Of a DNA stretch of 64,000 nucleotides, positions 1 through 12,065 are shown one piece after another. How positions within the stretch are numbered: the first letter of the stretch is position 1; each line of letters opens with the position of its first letter. The translations under genes were made by a program, and so were the position numbers. The notes below the pieces were generated by a model. The model worked only from the letters and a program-made list of their open reading frames with translations, did no database searches and was not told the origin of the DNA. The stretch comes from Ganoderma boninense (taxonomy: Eukaryota; Basidiomycota; Agaricomycetes; Polyporales; Polyporaceae), in NCBI GenBank assembly GCA_002900995.3, contig CM035310.1, forward strand, positions 2,220,138 through 2,284,137, in the 5' to 3' direction.

Positions 1-1929
1 CTATAGTGAACAGAATGTCACAACTAACCTTACGAGCGTCTACCGGCCACCCTCGGTACTTCACGCTTCAGGCAGACGTCGCATTGATAAACACATATTT
101 ACACGGCATGCAACGATCAGATTTTGGGCTTATATTCTGTGGTACCCTATATGGCGATCGCATATTTCGTCGTCGCCCGGTCCCCCAGGGCAAACTTGGA
201 GTCCGATGCGAAGTCAGGCTGAGGTTGAGACTCGGGGTGCGATTAAGTCGGTGGTACCTACGAAAGAAGGGAGTACCGCAGGAAACTTGGTTAAATGGCA
301 GCAGTTGTCCTATTAGGCCTCCCAGGGACGATATAATGGCTGGATCAAAGCGGCGGATCTGAAAACAACCTGAACTACCAGTGGTGCAGTAGCTGTGTCA
401 CGCCGTAATCGCAAGGAAACCTTGGCTGATTAGGATCAAGGCACCCTAAAACAGCGTGGAGCCATAAGAATGAACCAAGAAGGCGGCGACTCATCTTGCA
501 CTGTTTCTTTATATGATAGGTACTAGTCGTATTCTGACTTTGACAGAAGAGGAAGCCCAACCAAAATGCGTCCGTGTGGCTGACGTCGGTGCTGCGAGCG
601 TTGAGGCTGTCATCGGGTATCGTAGCAATCCTGTACAAAGATATGGCTGAGGATGAGCGAAGAGAGATATGACATGCCAGAAAAGGAGATGGTGGTGGAG
701 GCAGGAAGACCGTACGGGCCCGCCTCCCTTGTTATACGGCCACCTCCATCATTATTGAGCATATCCGACTTTGTGTGTGCTTAGACATTTAGTTTTGATT
801 AAGCTTAGTTTGAGGGTATCTCAGACAAGCCCTAGCACCTCCAGAAAAAGTTGCGGATGGCGAGTGGGGATAGATTGTGCGCGCACAAAAGGGATATTTA
901 TGACGCACCTGGACCGCTTTTGGGGTGCTGAATGAGCGAAATACTGTCCGAATTACAACAAGCGGGGCTGCCGATGTAGAACATTTCCAGACGAGATGCT
1001 CATTCAATGCGCACTGCAGCTTCAGGGATAGTACTTGCACCCGGTGGCTGGCAGTGCGACGGTACAGTAGTAAGCTTGTCACCGAACTGTCGCCTCGCCG
1101 CTGGCACACTCACCAGAAAGCTCAGGATGGAGAAATTCTTTGTGTAGATAGTATAGTCGGGCTGAGTTGGAAGTTGGCACCCTTCTAAGACGTACTTTGA
1201 AGGCAGATGGGCGAACTTGAAGGTGACGGGTTGAATGCCGGACTGCAACCACCAACCGGAGCTTCTTGGCCCGGGTTACTAGCGGGGGCTTCCGGGTTTG
1301 TGTATGACTATTTGGAAACTACCCGGCGCTTAGTCGACATCTCTGCGTCCGACTCCATGACCCCTCATTGATATTCACAGCTGAATCTGTCTTATTCTTC
1401 AGCCTCATACAACCTCTATACAGCAACCAATTGCACTGGTACGAAATTTTGCAGTCGTTTATGCGCAGCACCCTGTAACTCGGTAAGCGTCGGACGGCGG
1501 GGAGTGCGACATGATCCGCTTCTACAATTAGGCCTCCGAATTGGTCTGTGCTCGTTCAGTTGCGCTAGGTAGTAGGTTGCGCCCCTGCACTTACTTGGAG
1601 ATGCTGACCAAAACTCTTGTACTTACCAGAATCTGACTGCGATCATGTTCCGAACGGACCATATGAGGCTAGCCGCTTATGCACCTCAGTGTAAGTACTC
1701 CCTTCTAATTATGCGACGCAAACCCTATGTGCTTCCCTATTTTCCCAGGCTTGTTGTAAAGTCCCTCTCGACAATGAACGACGCTGGTATTGTGCCACTT
1801 CGCGGCCACCCATAGGCGTGATACCAAACCCCATAAAATCAGGGCACCGAAGGATGTCTCCCCACCTTACCCTACCCAAACTCACGTTGCTCCCCTCCCA
1901 TTTCTCTTGAGCCCACACCCCGTAGCCTC
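1..1929. other. Left flank, no gene recognised
   Basis: Open frames on both strands are short, overlap each other and show no recognisable motif, hydrophobic pattern or plausible splice structure. I see no RNA gene and no repeat. The last 100 bases form the 5' flank of the first pheromone gene. Confidence 0.5.
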
Positions 1930-2070
1930 ATGGACGAGTTCATCATCATCGCCGACCCTCTCTTCTTGATATCCTCGGATATTAACTCCAGCGAATCCTC
2001 ATGCGAACCCCCGACTGACTATGAACACTACGGTGGGGGACAAACTTCATTCTACTGTGTGATTGCATAG
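1930..2070 (+). CDS. Mating pheromone precursor 1 (CAAX lipopeptide)
   Basis: A 46-residue open frame without introns. It starts MDEF, the usual Met-Asp opening of basidiomycete pheromone precursors, and ends in the CAAX box CVIA directly before the TAG stop, so the Cys should be farnesylated and carboxymethylated after removal of VIA. An EH pair at residues 32-33 fits the charged pair at which such precursors are cut, which would leave a mature peptide YGGGQTSFYC with a lipidated Cys. The gene lies 1.2 kb upstream of receptor 1 on the same strand, the usual arrangement in a B mating-type locus. In the standard system the product does not activate receptors of its own haplotype. The call rests on the CAAX end, the EH site, the MD start and the receptor next door. 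The cleavage point is inferred. Confidence 0.88.
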   Translation: MDEFIIIADPLFLISSDINSSESSCEPPTDYEHYGGGQTSFYCVIA

Positions 2071-3157
2071 CTCTCGCTCGGTACGTGTTCATCATATATG
2101 CCTTCACATGCAACTTGCTCACGCTCGTCTTCCACATAAGACATGTGGCAATCCCATACAACTACCCCCATTCTACGATGTTCCTGTTTTCGATAAAGTA
2201 TCGTCGGGTAAGTCGTATTTTAGATTTCGCGTGGCACAGAATTTGACAGTCGGGTGTACTATATCAGGTGTTGAACACCATAAGTCCTCCCAACGTCCTT
2301 GGTCTTGCCGTGATAACTTATTCTTAAGTAACGGTGGTCCACAACTGTGCCGATTCGGACCAACCACGCCCGCTCTTCGTTCCTCCTTCGCTTGCGTAGC
2401 CCCTTGCACTCATTTTTCAAACCTATATCGCTCGTTCCTTCGTACACTTGATTCATCAATCTTCCCCTGTATCTATTCGTCCCCAGAATCATAACTACGG
2501 ATCGATCCGTTCTCTCTGGCATCCCCGTCTACTTCAGGGCCGTCCGCGGCGGCTTCAGAATACCTTCTCTGTGGAGTAGGAAGGCGCCTCAGTAGGCCTC
2601 AATGGACTTGAAGATTCAGCTTTCGGCTAGACAATGTCTTGATGAAGAGTGGACCGATCAAGCCCCTGAGCACAATTCTTGTTGTAGTCCACACCGCCTA
2701 GCCAGCTTCGACGGATGTGGCAGTTACGGTGGGCATCGGCGCGAGGCGGCGACAATGCAATAGTACTGTGCCAGTGGTTCAGTCTCATAGTAAGAGGCAA
2801 TCATTACGAAGGATTCAGAGCCTATCTCGGCCGGCTCTTGGGCAACTGCACGAGAAGCTTGTAAGACAGAATGTCGAAAACGTTCTGCAAAGCGTTGGAG
2901 TGTTGGCTGACGAGTGCATGCAGCATGAGGCCCGAGGGAAGCCGTATTTGGCTCTATTTGTTCTCGAGGAGCATGGGCGCTTGTGATGCCTGCTGCCGAC
3001 TCAAACCAGCTCAAACCAGTCAGACATTAAGCCCAGTTCCTCTCGTCTCTGCCTCATGTATCACACCTATTTGCGAAGCCAATGGACGAGATGATGCACC
3101 TATTTAACTTGCTTGGATCAGCCCTCAAGTCCCGACCTCGCCGCCGCCTCTCAGGCG
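2071..3157. other. Spacer between pheromone 1 and receptor 1
   Basis: No supportable gene. A 143-codon frame at 2063-2494 overlaps the pheromone end and has no domain-like features. The spacer presumably holds the 3' end of the pheromone transcript and the distal promoter of receptor 1. Confidence 0.4.
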
Positions 3158-3246
3158 AACAATGGACAATCGATTTTCATTGTTCATAAAGGCTTTTGTT
3201 CACCTATGCCGACGGGTCTGTCGAATGCGCGAACAATTCACTGTTC
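3158..3246. promoter_or_regulatory. Cluster of ACAAT/ATTGT elements upstream of receptor 1
   Basis: Within 90 bases before the receptor 1 start there are five matches to the core ACAA(T) on either strand: GAACAAT at 3158-3163, ACAAT at 3166-3170, ATTGTTC at 3179-3185, TTGTT at 3196-3200 and GAACAAT at 3231-3237. HMG-box factors of the Prf1/Pcc1 type that drive fungal mating genes bind ACAA-type cores. The clustering and the return of GAACAAT upstream of receptor 2 suggest pheromone-response elements. Binding is inferred only. Confidence 0.35.
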
Positions 3247-3308
3247 CCAGCATATCTTACTCCGCTCGGTGCGTCTCCGTTCCTGTGTCTCCCCCACCTG
3301 TCCGCAGG

Positions 3309-4831
3309 ATGTCTCCCGTCCCTCAGGCCTTCGCCTCATTTCTTGCCGCCCTGCTCGTTCTCATTCCCCTACCGACACATTGGAGGGCCCGCAACGTCCC
3401 TACCGTCTCTCTCATCCTATGGTTATTCACGCTCAACGTTGCTCATGGCGTGAATGTTATCGTCTGGTGGAACAATGTCGAGCTCAAGCTTTTGGTTTGG
3501 TGCGATATCGGTGCGTTCTCGAGTGCTCTCCTCTGTAAGGTCACTGCATTGAACACTTCATGCAGTATCTAAGCTAGTCATTGGCGCAAACATGGCTTTA
3601 CCAGCTGCCTGCTTCTGTCTTGCTATGCGACTCGAGGGTATTGCTGCCGTGCGCCATGCCAAGAGCTCTCATTCAGACAAGCGTCGAAGGTTACTCATTG
3701 ACGTCGCCGTTTGTTTTGTGATACCCTGCATCTATATGGCCCTCCGTGCGTCCTTTCTTTTCGCTTCCCGCTTACTTCCTCACATCTTGTTTCCAGACTA
3801 CATCGTTCAAGGACATAGGTTCGACATCATCGAAGACTTCGGCTGTCAACCCGAATCCTACGTCTCCCTTCCGGAGTTCTTCCTGGTCTGGTTCCTTCCT
3901 ATACTCTCCTGTCTCGCGACGTTTGCTTTCGGAGGTGCGTGTAGTCATGTCGACGTCGTATTTGCATAGGCTAATATGCTCACCGGTAGGGATGGCCTTC
4001 ACCCACTTCTTCCGCCGCCGCGCCACGTTTGCCCGCCATCTCGCTGCGTCGAACTCTGGCCTTACGCCATCACGCTACTTCCGTTTGATGGCCCTATCGC
4101 TGGCGCTGGTCATCTGGGACTCAGTCGTGTTCGGTCTTACCCTCTCCTTCAATTATCGCAACGGTCTTCGACCCTGGACTAATTGGGCCGACGTCCACTC
4201 GAACTGGTTGAACGTCAACAGGTTCCCCATTGTTCTCATTCCGAAGTCTGATCAACATTGGTTGTACTTCATCTGGTGGACGATTCCCGCCACAGCCTAC
4301 CTATTTTTCGCTTTCTTCGCCTTCAATCACGATGCGCTGCTCGAGTGTGCCTCGTGGTTCCGCTGCTGTATCCGTCGTGATCGCCGCGATCGGAAGAACG
4401 TCGCGCCACTCAGTTCATTTGGCAAGACGAGGTTCGTGCACCGTACTCTGCTGCTTGTCGCTGGAACTAGGCTCATTTTCGTGACCAGTGTATCATCTGC
4501 TATCCCACCCAAACCTCGCACACAAGGCTTTGCGGATTTGAAGGACGTACCCCCATCTCCTCTTTCCGGACCTATTTCTCCCGTTTCCGCCGACTTTTCC
4601 CGGCTGAGCTGGCCCGCCACGCCTAGCACGACCGTGTCCACAAGTTCCTTGCACACCTTCGCAAGCAAGGAGGTGGAAGCGCATGCCGCCCCCTCATGCT
4701 TTTCTGACGACCCATCGCCCCCTTACATGCCTCCCAGGCCCGTCTCCATCGCGCAGCCACCACTGGCGCTTTCGCGCGAAACCCATGCTACAGAGACAAC
4801 GGCTCTCGCGCACACGGACCAGATCGTCTAA
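3309..4831 (+). CDS. STE3: Ste3-type pheromone receptor 1 (GPCR)
   Basis: Seven-transmembrane receptor of the fungal Ste3 (class D) family; it binds the lipopeptide pheromone of another mating type and signals through a heterotrimeric G protein. Four exons, 3309-3510, 3566-3745, 3797-3934 and 3990-4831, joined at canonical GT..AG sites, give 453 residues. Family landmarks: LVLIPLPTHW at the end of helix 1, LLVWCDI before helix 3, YIVQGHRFDII between helices 4 and 5, the loop RPWTNWADVHSNW, and a long Ser/Pro-rich cytoplasmic tail (from about residue 310). The start is the ATG of MSPVPQAF, which places helix 1 about ten residues in as in related receptors; an in-frame ATG at 3162 would add a non-conserved leader. 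Exon lengths and phases of the first three exons match receptor 2 exactly. An extra intron in the tail (around 4430-4500) cannot be excluded. Confidence 0.93.
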
Positions 4832-5550
4832 CCCATGCGCCGTATCCCATCTTCGTTTCTATCCTGCGTCTCGCCTGCATCCACTGGTGGATCTCTTTCG
4901 TTCTGTAGCTTTAGCCTCGTTACGACGCACGTCGACACCATCGTTCCTCGGGCCCTCCCATATCTGAACTGCTCTGTATCGTAGTAAATGAGATCTTACG
5001 ACTGTCCACGATTGCGCATAATACCCTATACAGCAATGATCAATCAATTTCTATGCTGCGTGATATCTTTGTTGTGGTGCTCAACGTTGGGCCTAGCGTT
5101 TCCCAGGCAGGCAATCGACCATCCTGAGCTGTGATCGCCGTGGCTTGGTGAAGCCCACCAAGTTGGAAGATGCCTACTGCGCCATCGCATTCCATGTCGC
5201 AACGCTTCAACGGAGACTTGCTTGGCAAAGTGGGCACTGAGGGATAGGAATGAACATTTGCAATTCTGCATCGCTCTTCCTCCTGAGTGTCCTATGCCGA
5301 GACACGGTAGTTTCTGTAACCATCAACGTACTCTAAATCCAATACATCCAGTATGAGGTCGACCTTTCCATTTATTTACTTCGAGTGTCCGAGTCCCAGC
5401 GACTGTGAGTCTCTTCGCGAGCTGGGTAGCTAGTGCGCTGCTGGACAAAAGCTGCAATCCGGCTGCCAGGAACGTTTATGACATGGCACTCGGGGAGATG
5501 GATGTCAAAGAACTTACCCCTGCAAATGGTCATTTGATGGCCGCGTGTTG
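4832..5550. other. Spacer between convergent receptor 1 and F-box gene
   Basis: This is 3' sequence for both flanking genes, which run towards each other. I see no gene or repeat. Confidence 0.4.
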
Positions 5551-7184
5551 CTAGTTCCGATTGGAGTACCCATCTTGCCAGTACAGATCTTCGTACCGTC
5601 CGGGTCTCTCGGTGGTATGAGGGATATTGTCGAGGTCAAGGGTGACAAAACGGTGGGGTATGTCCCATGTGCATCGACCCCATGCAATCGTCACTTGACG
5701 AAGCGTCGGGATCTGCTTCACAAAGTATTGCAAGCGAGTTTGCACATCTTCATCAGCCATGGCTGCCAGTGTGTAGCAGCGCTCTTTCACCGGCGCTGTC
5801 GAGGGAAGAGGATCTTCGCAGTATATGGGCTCATCCAGCCTCCTTGTAGCGATATGTGCTAGGCACTTGATCTCTACTTGTAGAGATACTATAGGGAGAC
5901 TCTGAAGCGCAATCCCAACAGTATCCTACGCCACGAAATAAGCCAGTCAGAAGTCGGGACGAAGACAGACACAGCGCATATGATCAAAAACCGAATACGC
6001 ACGAGGTACGCCTTGAAATCGAACGGCACGGCAGCGACGTCGATGCGAAGCTCGAGTGACGAGATCGAGGAGAAGAGCTCGACGCGCTGGTAGAAGAGGG
6101 CAGACAGATATTGGATGTGCGCAGGGCGGATGGCCAGACGAAAGACGGATGGACGAGCATCGGCGAACATTGCGCAGATGGCTTCGATTTCGGCATCCAT
6201 GGTCCCTCCCCATGCGATAAGGTGCAACTTGGAGATTCGACAAGTGAGGCCTGCCATATATGCGTCCAAGGTCATCCCCATGAAGTATTCAAGTCGTGCC
6301 CATGACCCGTGTGCGATTTGGTCTTCCCTGTTGTGCCTCCGTAGGTCGTCGCATGGCTTATTCCGAAGAGCATGGGAGAACATGCTATGAGTGGGAATGG
6401 CATCGGACCCCCACAGATAGTCTGAATAGTCGAAGCGGAGCATACGAAGAGAAGGGAAGGCGCTGATGTATGGACGGACAAGGGCCATGGAATACTTGGG
6501 AACTGTCAAGCGCGTGAGGCGAGGGAAAACATGTGTTGCAGAAGATGGGGCAACCGTGATGGCACCGACAAGAATGACAATTTCCAACGTTGCGGAAAAC
6601 GAGGATAAGAGCCACAGAGGATCCAGTTCCCGACTGTAACTAACGTGCCCGTGCCTCCCGCCGTTGAAGGGCAGTAATAATTTGACTCCGTTCAAGCCTG
6701 GGGTCTGCAGAGTCTTCAGGAACTTGGCGTGGAACCGTTTCCCGAGCATATTGGAGATGTATGAATCTATCTCGAGATGATAGAACCATGTGAGCGATGC
6801 GAGCGCGGGGAGGATGCGCGGTGACGAGGCCATCAAGACCTCGAACCCGACAAAGCGAATGTATCGAAGACTGGTGATATGCCCTAGAAACTGGATCAGG
6901 ATGTCCACGACAGGTTCTGAGAGTCTCTGGGGTATGATAATGCCGAGACAGGAGGATCGGGATAGTAAGGAAAACCGTCGACATTTATCGGCGAGCATAA
7001 AGCGGCAGAAGGAGCCTATCCCGTGATCATCGAACACGCGAATATGTCGAGGGTAGAGGAGAAGGGGAGCGCATTCGACCTGGAGGAACCTGCACGTTTG
7101 GGCCATGCTCGAGACGTCCTTGAAACGACACAATTGAACCAGTAACTGGGTCACCAGAATGAGGATGTCGTAGTTCACCTCCAT
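5551..7184 (-). CDS. F-box-like protein embedded in the mating-type locus
   Basis: Two exons, 7184-6003 and 5925-5551, joined by a 77-nt intron with a GTGCGT donor, give 518 residues. The N-terminal part (about residues 1-45) reads as a basidiomycete F-box-like segment: VNYDILILV, then a CRFKDVSSMAQTCRFL stretch in which a hydrophobic helix precedes a Cys and the 'TCR' signature. It is followed by RRFSLLSR-type and leucine-rich segments (for example SLRYIRFVGFEVL and FPRLTRLTVPKY) like those of F-box proteins that recruit substrates to SCF ubiquitin ligases. The start is the ATG of MEVNYD; upstream in-frame Met codons give a non-conserved extension. The second exon adds about 125 residues with RCYTLAAMADEDVQTRL. 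It lies between receptor 1 and pheromone 2 and has no evident mating role. No specific substrate can be inferred. Confidence 0.7.
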
Positions 7185-8090
7185 CCCATATGCGTCCTTC
7201 AGGACGAGGAAACTAGAAACGAAGATATCAAACGTGGGAAGCCTTCTGCCACTGATGAAAAACAGACCTAGCCGTTCACCCGAGACAGACAATTTTGATG
7301 CACGCGGGTTCCTGGCCCAAACTGACGGCTGGGTGAGGGGGGGGGGGGTGAGCGAGGGTCAGAGGACGACCACAATGATGTCGAGGAAGGCTTCAGCCTG
7401 CAACAAATATACTCAGAAAAGATGGACAACGTACGTAGGGTATGAGTTCCGCTACTTGCTGTTGTCGATCGACGACTCGGAATGAGAACTGGTACTGGCC
7501 AGGATCTACCAGGGGTGGTCTCCAGCTAGTTCACTCTGCAACATCATCGCGCTTATCCAAATCTTATCGATATCTTCTGCCGGCTGTACATAGCGATGCA
7601 ACTTGTCCACGTTGTGCAGCACAGCGGCTCTGAGCCTCTGACACTTGGAAAGGCCGATTCGGACAGAGAGCAGGCTTCCTCTCGTGCCCGAGTTCTTCAG
7701 CGATGCCCTTGAAAGTAACCTGTCGGCCTTCGGGTTGAATAGATCCCCTGAGATATCTCATCAACCAACGGCGCCGGCGCTTCAGAACCAGAACTACGTA
7801 CAGCCTGAGTAGTACTGTCACGACCGTGAAAATGCAACGCACGGGAATTGCACCACGCACAGTATCGGTGACTCCGTCCCACTTTCTCAGCCTGTTACAA
7901 CACCCCCAACCTCAGCCCGTCATCTCGGTATCTTGCGGCGGTCGGACCGTAACCTGCCCTTTACCAGAACTGCCGTGCCTGCCTCGCATCTTTTGACAAC
8001 GGTTCTACGTTACGGATACCATTCGCTTGAGGATGGTGTACTGGCGACTAAACGTTTGAACTGGTAAAAAAAAAGGCCATCGGAGTAGAC
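7185..8090. other. Spacer with a 12-base G run
   Basis: Holds a run of 12 G at 7337-7348, which is a site of likely length error. On the minus strand at 7860-7564 a frame contains one strongly hydrophobic stretch followed by Arg-rich residues (VVLVLKRRRRW). It resembles a single membrane segment with a basic flank, but I find no complete gene around it. Confidence 0.35.
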
Positions 8091-8166
8091 GACGACATGG
8101 TGTGGCTATTATTATTATTATTATTACATTCACGTCGTGACCTGTCAGGAGACGACATGGTGTGGC
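8091..8166 (+). repeat. Direct repeat with an (ATT)n microsatellite between copies
   Basis: GACGACATGGTGTGGC occurs at 8091-8106 and again at 8151-8166, exactly 60 bases apart. A short (ATT)n tract lies at about 8106-8126 between them. The second copy abuts the stop of the minus-strand gene at 8168. It looks like a small local duplication. Confidence 0.7.
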
Positions 8167-8167
8167 A

Positions 8168-9171
8168 TCATCTCAGATGCTTTGGCACGCATGAGTGGGA
8201 CTCCTGCCGTGACCACCGGAGCACTCTCGACATTCCAGCTTTCGTCATGAACTGCACGTCCACGCACTTAAACTTTGCACTAGATTCATTCCAGTAGAAG
8301 CACCCCGTATTGAACAGGGAACGCTCCTCGAACCACATACGGATGTTCGCGCAACTTTCGATATTCTTTCCGGGTCCTAAGACAGTGATGACAAGCCTCT
8401 CGAGCCGCGCAAAGGGCTTATATGTGGAAATGGTCTCCTGTTCGCAATGTATGCATGGATGTTAGCGCCGCCCCGGCCCACACTCAAGTCTAACGTAGAG
8501 GTTAACAGACGTACAAGCCGATCTTGAAGTATCTTCCACTGTGTGCAGGGGAGTTCGACGTAGAGCGTGACAGGGTCCAGGGCGGCCAAGATCGCATGAA
8601 ACTTCTCTGTTTCATTCCTGGGAGCGCTGGACGGAAACTGGGCGGTGAATTCGTCGACTGGAAGTACGTCGATGGCTCTGATTTGGTGCAGATTAAGTGT
8701 TTCTAAGTTTGATTGCGGAGAGGGCAGCGTGCCGAAACAGCTTGCCGGGGTGGACTGCGATGTAGGCGGTGCTGCCTCACCACGAACGTGAATATCATGC
8801 GAAGCAACCGTCGGAAACTCGGATTCAGCGTTGGGGAGAACAAGCAGAAGGGTGCAGGTGACCCCGATATTTGCAATGCGAGTACGTTCCCCGCCATCAC
8901 GAACTAAGGATGACAGCAGGTGCTCTGGTACGAGGAAGGTGCCTCCAGGGGAAATTGAATCAACGGAGGGCATATAAAGAGTGCGAATACTTGTCCACTG
9001 CCTTTGCTCGTCTGTGGTACGTGGCGCGTAGAAGGTTTCTGGCGAGTCGAACAATGTATGAAGGTCGGCGAGGCGACGTTGGTACGCACAGAGGACTGCC
9101 ACGTACGCTGTGAGGAGAGGGTCTGTCGGGGATGAGAACGACTTGGTCGCAGGTGAGGAAGGGCCTTCCAC
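8168..9171 (-). CDS. Unidentified protein, 308 residues
   Basis: Two exons, 9171-8515 and 8437-8168, with a GTACGT donor and a CAG acceptor around a 77-nt intron in phase 0. Without the intron the frame stops at 8377 after a low-quality tail. With it the protein continues through ETISTYKPFARLERLVITVLG and on to WFEERSLFN, which reads as real protein. The central part has paired beta-like stretches (TLYVELPCTQWKILQDRL) and a proline/serine-rich region at about residues 130-160. I do not recognise a domain; C-terminal halves of F-box/LRR proteins look similar, but no F-box segment is visible. It sits inside the mating locus, on the same strand as the F-box gene next to it. Confidence 0.55.
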
Positions 9172-11894
9172 GAGAAAGACCGGGGGTAGTGGTGAAAAGA
9201 TGCCGCAAGGTTAGATGGTTCCGCCGGGTAGAGTGCATGTCAAGCCTTATACTGGCGTGGAGGTCATACGTGGCATCGACAGTGCACGATGCTAGAGACC
9301 TCGCCACCAAGCGTTCATGGGGCAAACCCTTTGTTTCGACACGCCCCGTGCTCAAACGCCTGTGTGCAAACGGTACATGCCTCCTCTTAGGCCCGCACGT
9401 GGCAACGTGGGGCGTAAGAGATGCTACACAGAGTGCGCCTCCTGGCCACGCAAACAATATTCGGCGCCGTAATCCTTACACAAGACCGAAAAAGGATTAC
9501 AGGTGCAGCTCACCGTTCAAAATTTGACCGTCACGGTGTTGACGGGCAGCACTGCCTCCTATCGAGTCATGCGCAATCGCGGGGGGACCGAGGTTGGATT
9601 TGGTGGAGCATCTGAGAATTGTGGAGGACCGGTTATTGATGAATAGTGGCCGAGTATACGTTGTTAACTGCAGATAGGAAAGGAAAAACGGGCAAGACAA
9701 TTTTGAATATGAATAACGACGAGGCCAGCAAGGCGGACGTCTAGCTTACCTAAGAAAAATGTCCAGTCTAAGGAGGCAGTCCAGCTTGAGGACTTGAGTA
9801 GAGAGCTCCATTGGGAGAGCTCGATCGAGACATTCCACTGGATCCTAGACTTGCACGTTATACTGATGGAGGAAGGTCAACTTCACTCTCCGCCGCTCCT
9901 AAGAAGGCATTTCATGGTATGATGTATCCCAATCGTCTCAGGACTTGATTCAGAGGGTCAATAGGAAGCACCTAGATGAGTGAAGCATCAGCCCAGATCA
10001 CGGACGAAGACCGGATGATAAGTTACCTACACCCCTGAACGTCGACGTTGGATAAGAGAAATGTGGCGTACCTTCTCGTACCCAGACGTAGGCTGCCTCT
10101 GGGCGCATCGCTTTTTCGGCGCCGGGCACGGTCCGACGTCCGACCGTACAGAGCCGTACAGTTGAATCCGAACTTCGGAGGCTGTGCTCGTTGCAGTCCC
10201 CGGCGCCACCAGAGCTCCTGAAGTTCAACGTGCCATCGAGCAGTCACCAAGCTCGACTGAAGTTCAGGCGACCGACGCGCGATATTTGCGCCTTTGGCAT
10301 TATGTATGGTATGCGCTGTCTTTACTTCCGTACCCTTTGCGTGCCTACTACTATACATTACAGGCCACAATTTAAAAGACCTGTGGGCGAAGTTGGCGCT
10401 AGTAGCTCTTACATTACTGACCACCTCAGGCCCCGCCACTGCCAGTCGAGACACTCGGACCGGTCACACTGACCTCGGGCCTGAACGTCTGCGGCTTCAT
10501 CAACGAACCATCTCCATGTTCAACGCTGGTTGACAGGTGAGGCTTACTCTATCCAATGCATCTCTCCCTCTGGTTGAAGCGCTAAGGTGAATTGATTGCG
10601 CCGCGTGCCGCTGGCAGGGACCAACGCCGCCCTTCCTCGCCGCGGCCTGTTGCGACGGAGTTGTCATCCCCAGGCCTCCATTATGTTGGATGGCAACAAA
10701 ATAGCGCCGATGTTTTATGAATATCAATCAGGGTATCGGGCGGAGGTTTCACGGCTTGATTTCCTCCAGCTATGTCTAATGCTTATTAGTATGCATCCAG
10801 GGCTACTCTTCCTCTCCATTGGAGATTAAAATTGCAGCTGTGAGGACACTCCTGGTGTCTCTACGGAATAGTACCGTCTGAGCGCGCGCGCAGGCATCCG
10901 AGACAACGCCATGGCCGAGGAGGCGCCTGCCGCGCGCAAACCGAGGCGGCGCCCCTCGTAAAATGGGGAACAATGATCACAGGGCAAACGTCGTGAAGAC
11001 AAAATCGGGGCTTTCCTGGAGATATGGCCCTGAAGTCTGAAGCTCATTAAACCTTACCACGCTCCATGCAAGACCTCGTTGGCTTGAATTACGGTACGGG
11101 TTGGATAGTACCTAACACGCGCACCCTGGCCGCTTATGGTCACGGTGCCCATGTGGCGAGGCTGACACCAAGACACTCCATGGTTTCGCGCGGGCCACGG
11201 ATACCTTGGAGGAGGTGAACGAACAAAAAGATTGACGTTTTCCGCTGCCACCGTTGTCTGAAATCTGGTAAGTAAGCGGGGCGTGGACGCGCAAGAGGCT
11301 GAGCCCAGTGCCTGAGGGCGAGGGTCTCGGAAGACCCACGGGCAGGTGAAGTTTCAGTAGAGCCCCGTACTTGTTGGCTCTGATAAGAGTCGCATACGAC
11401 AGCTTATTTTCAATTTTCAAACAGAGGCTATGGGCCAATCTGGAGGGAGAGGCCAACAATGTGGAAACGGGCCGCAGATGAGAATCCCGAACTCGAATGG
11501 GCGCCTGATTCGCGTAGCTGCCTACCATATGAGGTGAAAGTCTTATACCAGACCACGTAGGCGGTAATCCGCTCTGTTTGCCACACACTCAACAATAAAT
11601 CCGCCATTTTATTGTGCCCCCACCTCAGCACAACTCTCCCATCGCCTCTTCCTACCATGTTCATCGTGCCCCACTATGTACACTCAGCGCCTGCTCGTGA
11701 ATATAAGCTTGCCTCCAGGTGACGACCAAAACAGTCAACTCACTTGACTTCGCTTCTGCAAGACTTCACGCGATACCCTGCTCCTCTCGCGACACCTGCT
11801 CTTCGTATCATCATCTCCTCGCGCTACCTACTCTCCGCGACACCTACCCTTCGCAACTACCCGCGCCTTCACCATCTACCCATCCCAAACATCC
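9172..11894. other. Long gene-free spacer upstream of pheromone 2
   Basis: 2.7 kb with only short overlapping frames on both strands. None shows a domain, membrane pattern or consistent splicing. No terminal repeats or transposase-like frames are visible. Several ACAAT cores lie towards its right end (11455, 11592 and, as ATTGT, 11608), ahead of pheromone 2, and a weak TATA-like AATATAAG lies at 11699. Confidence 0.4.
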
Positions 11895-12065
11895 ATGGAC
11901 GATTTCGCCACATTCTCTGCGTTCCTCGAGACGGAGGCCGTGCTCCAGGACCAGCCTTCCGTCGATGGCCCGCCCGCGATCATGCCACCATCAGACGGCG
12001 TACCAGTTGACATGGAGTACATCACAGGGAACTCCTCGTCGTACTCTTGGTGCGTCGTTGCGTGA
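11895..12065 (+). CDS. Mating pheromone precursor 2 (CAAX lipopeptide)
   Basis: An intronless 56-residue frame starting MDDFATF and ending SSSYSWCVVA before TGA. CVVA is a CAAX farnesylation box, and the MD-x-F opening is shared with pheromones 1 and 3. The acidic middle holds several possible cut sites; by alignment with pheromone 3 the mature peptide would begin near the Glu at residue 41, giving roughly ITGNSSSYSWC. It lies 1.3 kb upstream of receptor 2 on the same strand. The last seven residues before the CAAX tail (SSSYSWC) are the same as in pheromone 3, so the two should act on the same class of receptor in a partner. The exact processing site is inferred. Confidence 0.9.
   Translation: MDDFATFSAFLETEAVLQDQPSVDGPPAIMPPSDGVPVDMEYITGNSSSYSWCVVA

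Noticed and set aside
394..408. A C-V-T-P ending before TAA that might be a CAAX box
   Set aside because: The frame has no ATG after the preceding stop, VTP is not a normal CAAX tail, and no receptor lies within 2 kb.
5870..5887. Palindrome ATCTCTAC-TT-GTAGAGAT as a terminator-like hairpin
   Set aside because: It lies inside the second coding exon of the F-box gene at 5551-7184.
5926..6002. Three introns of exactly 77 nt (5926-6002, 8438-8514, 56639-56715) as a sign of mobile introns
   Set aside because: Their sequences are not alike on inspection, and the length is within the common range, so chance explains it.
10023..10454. 143-codon minus-strand frame
   Set aside because: No recognisable domain; several other frames overlap it on both strands, typical of GC-rich spacer.
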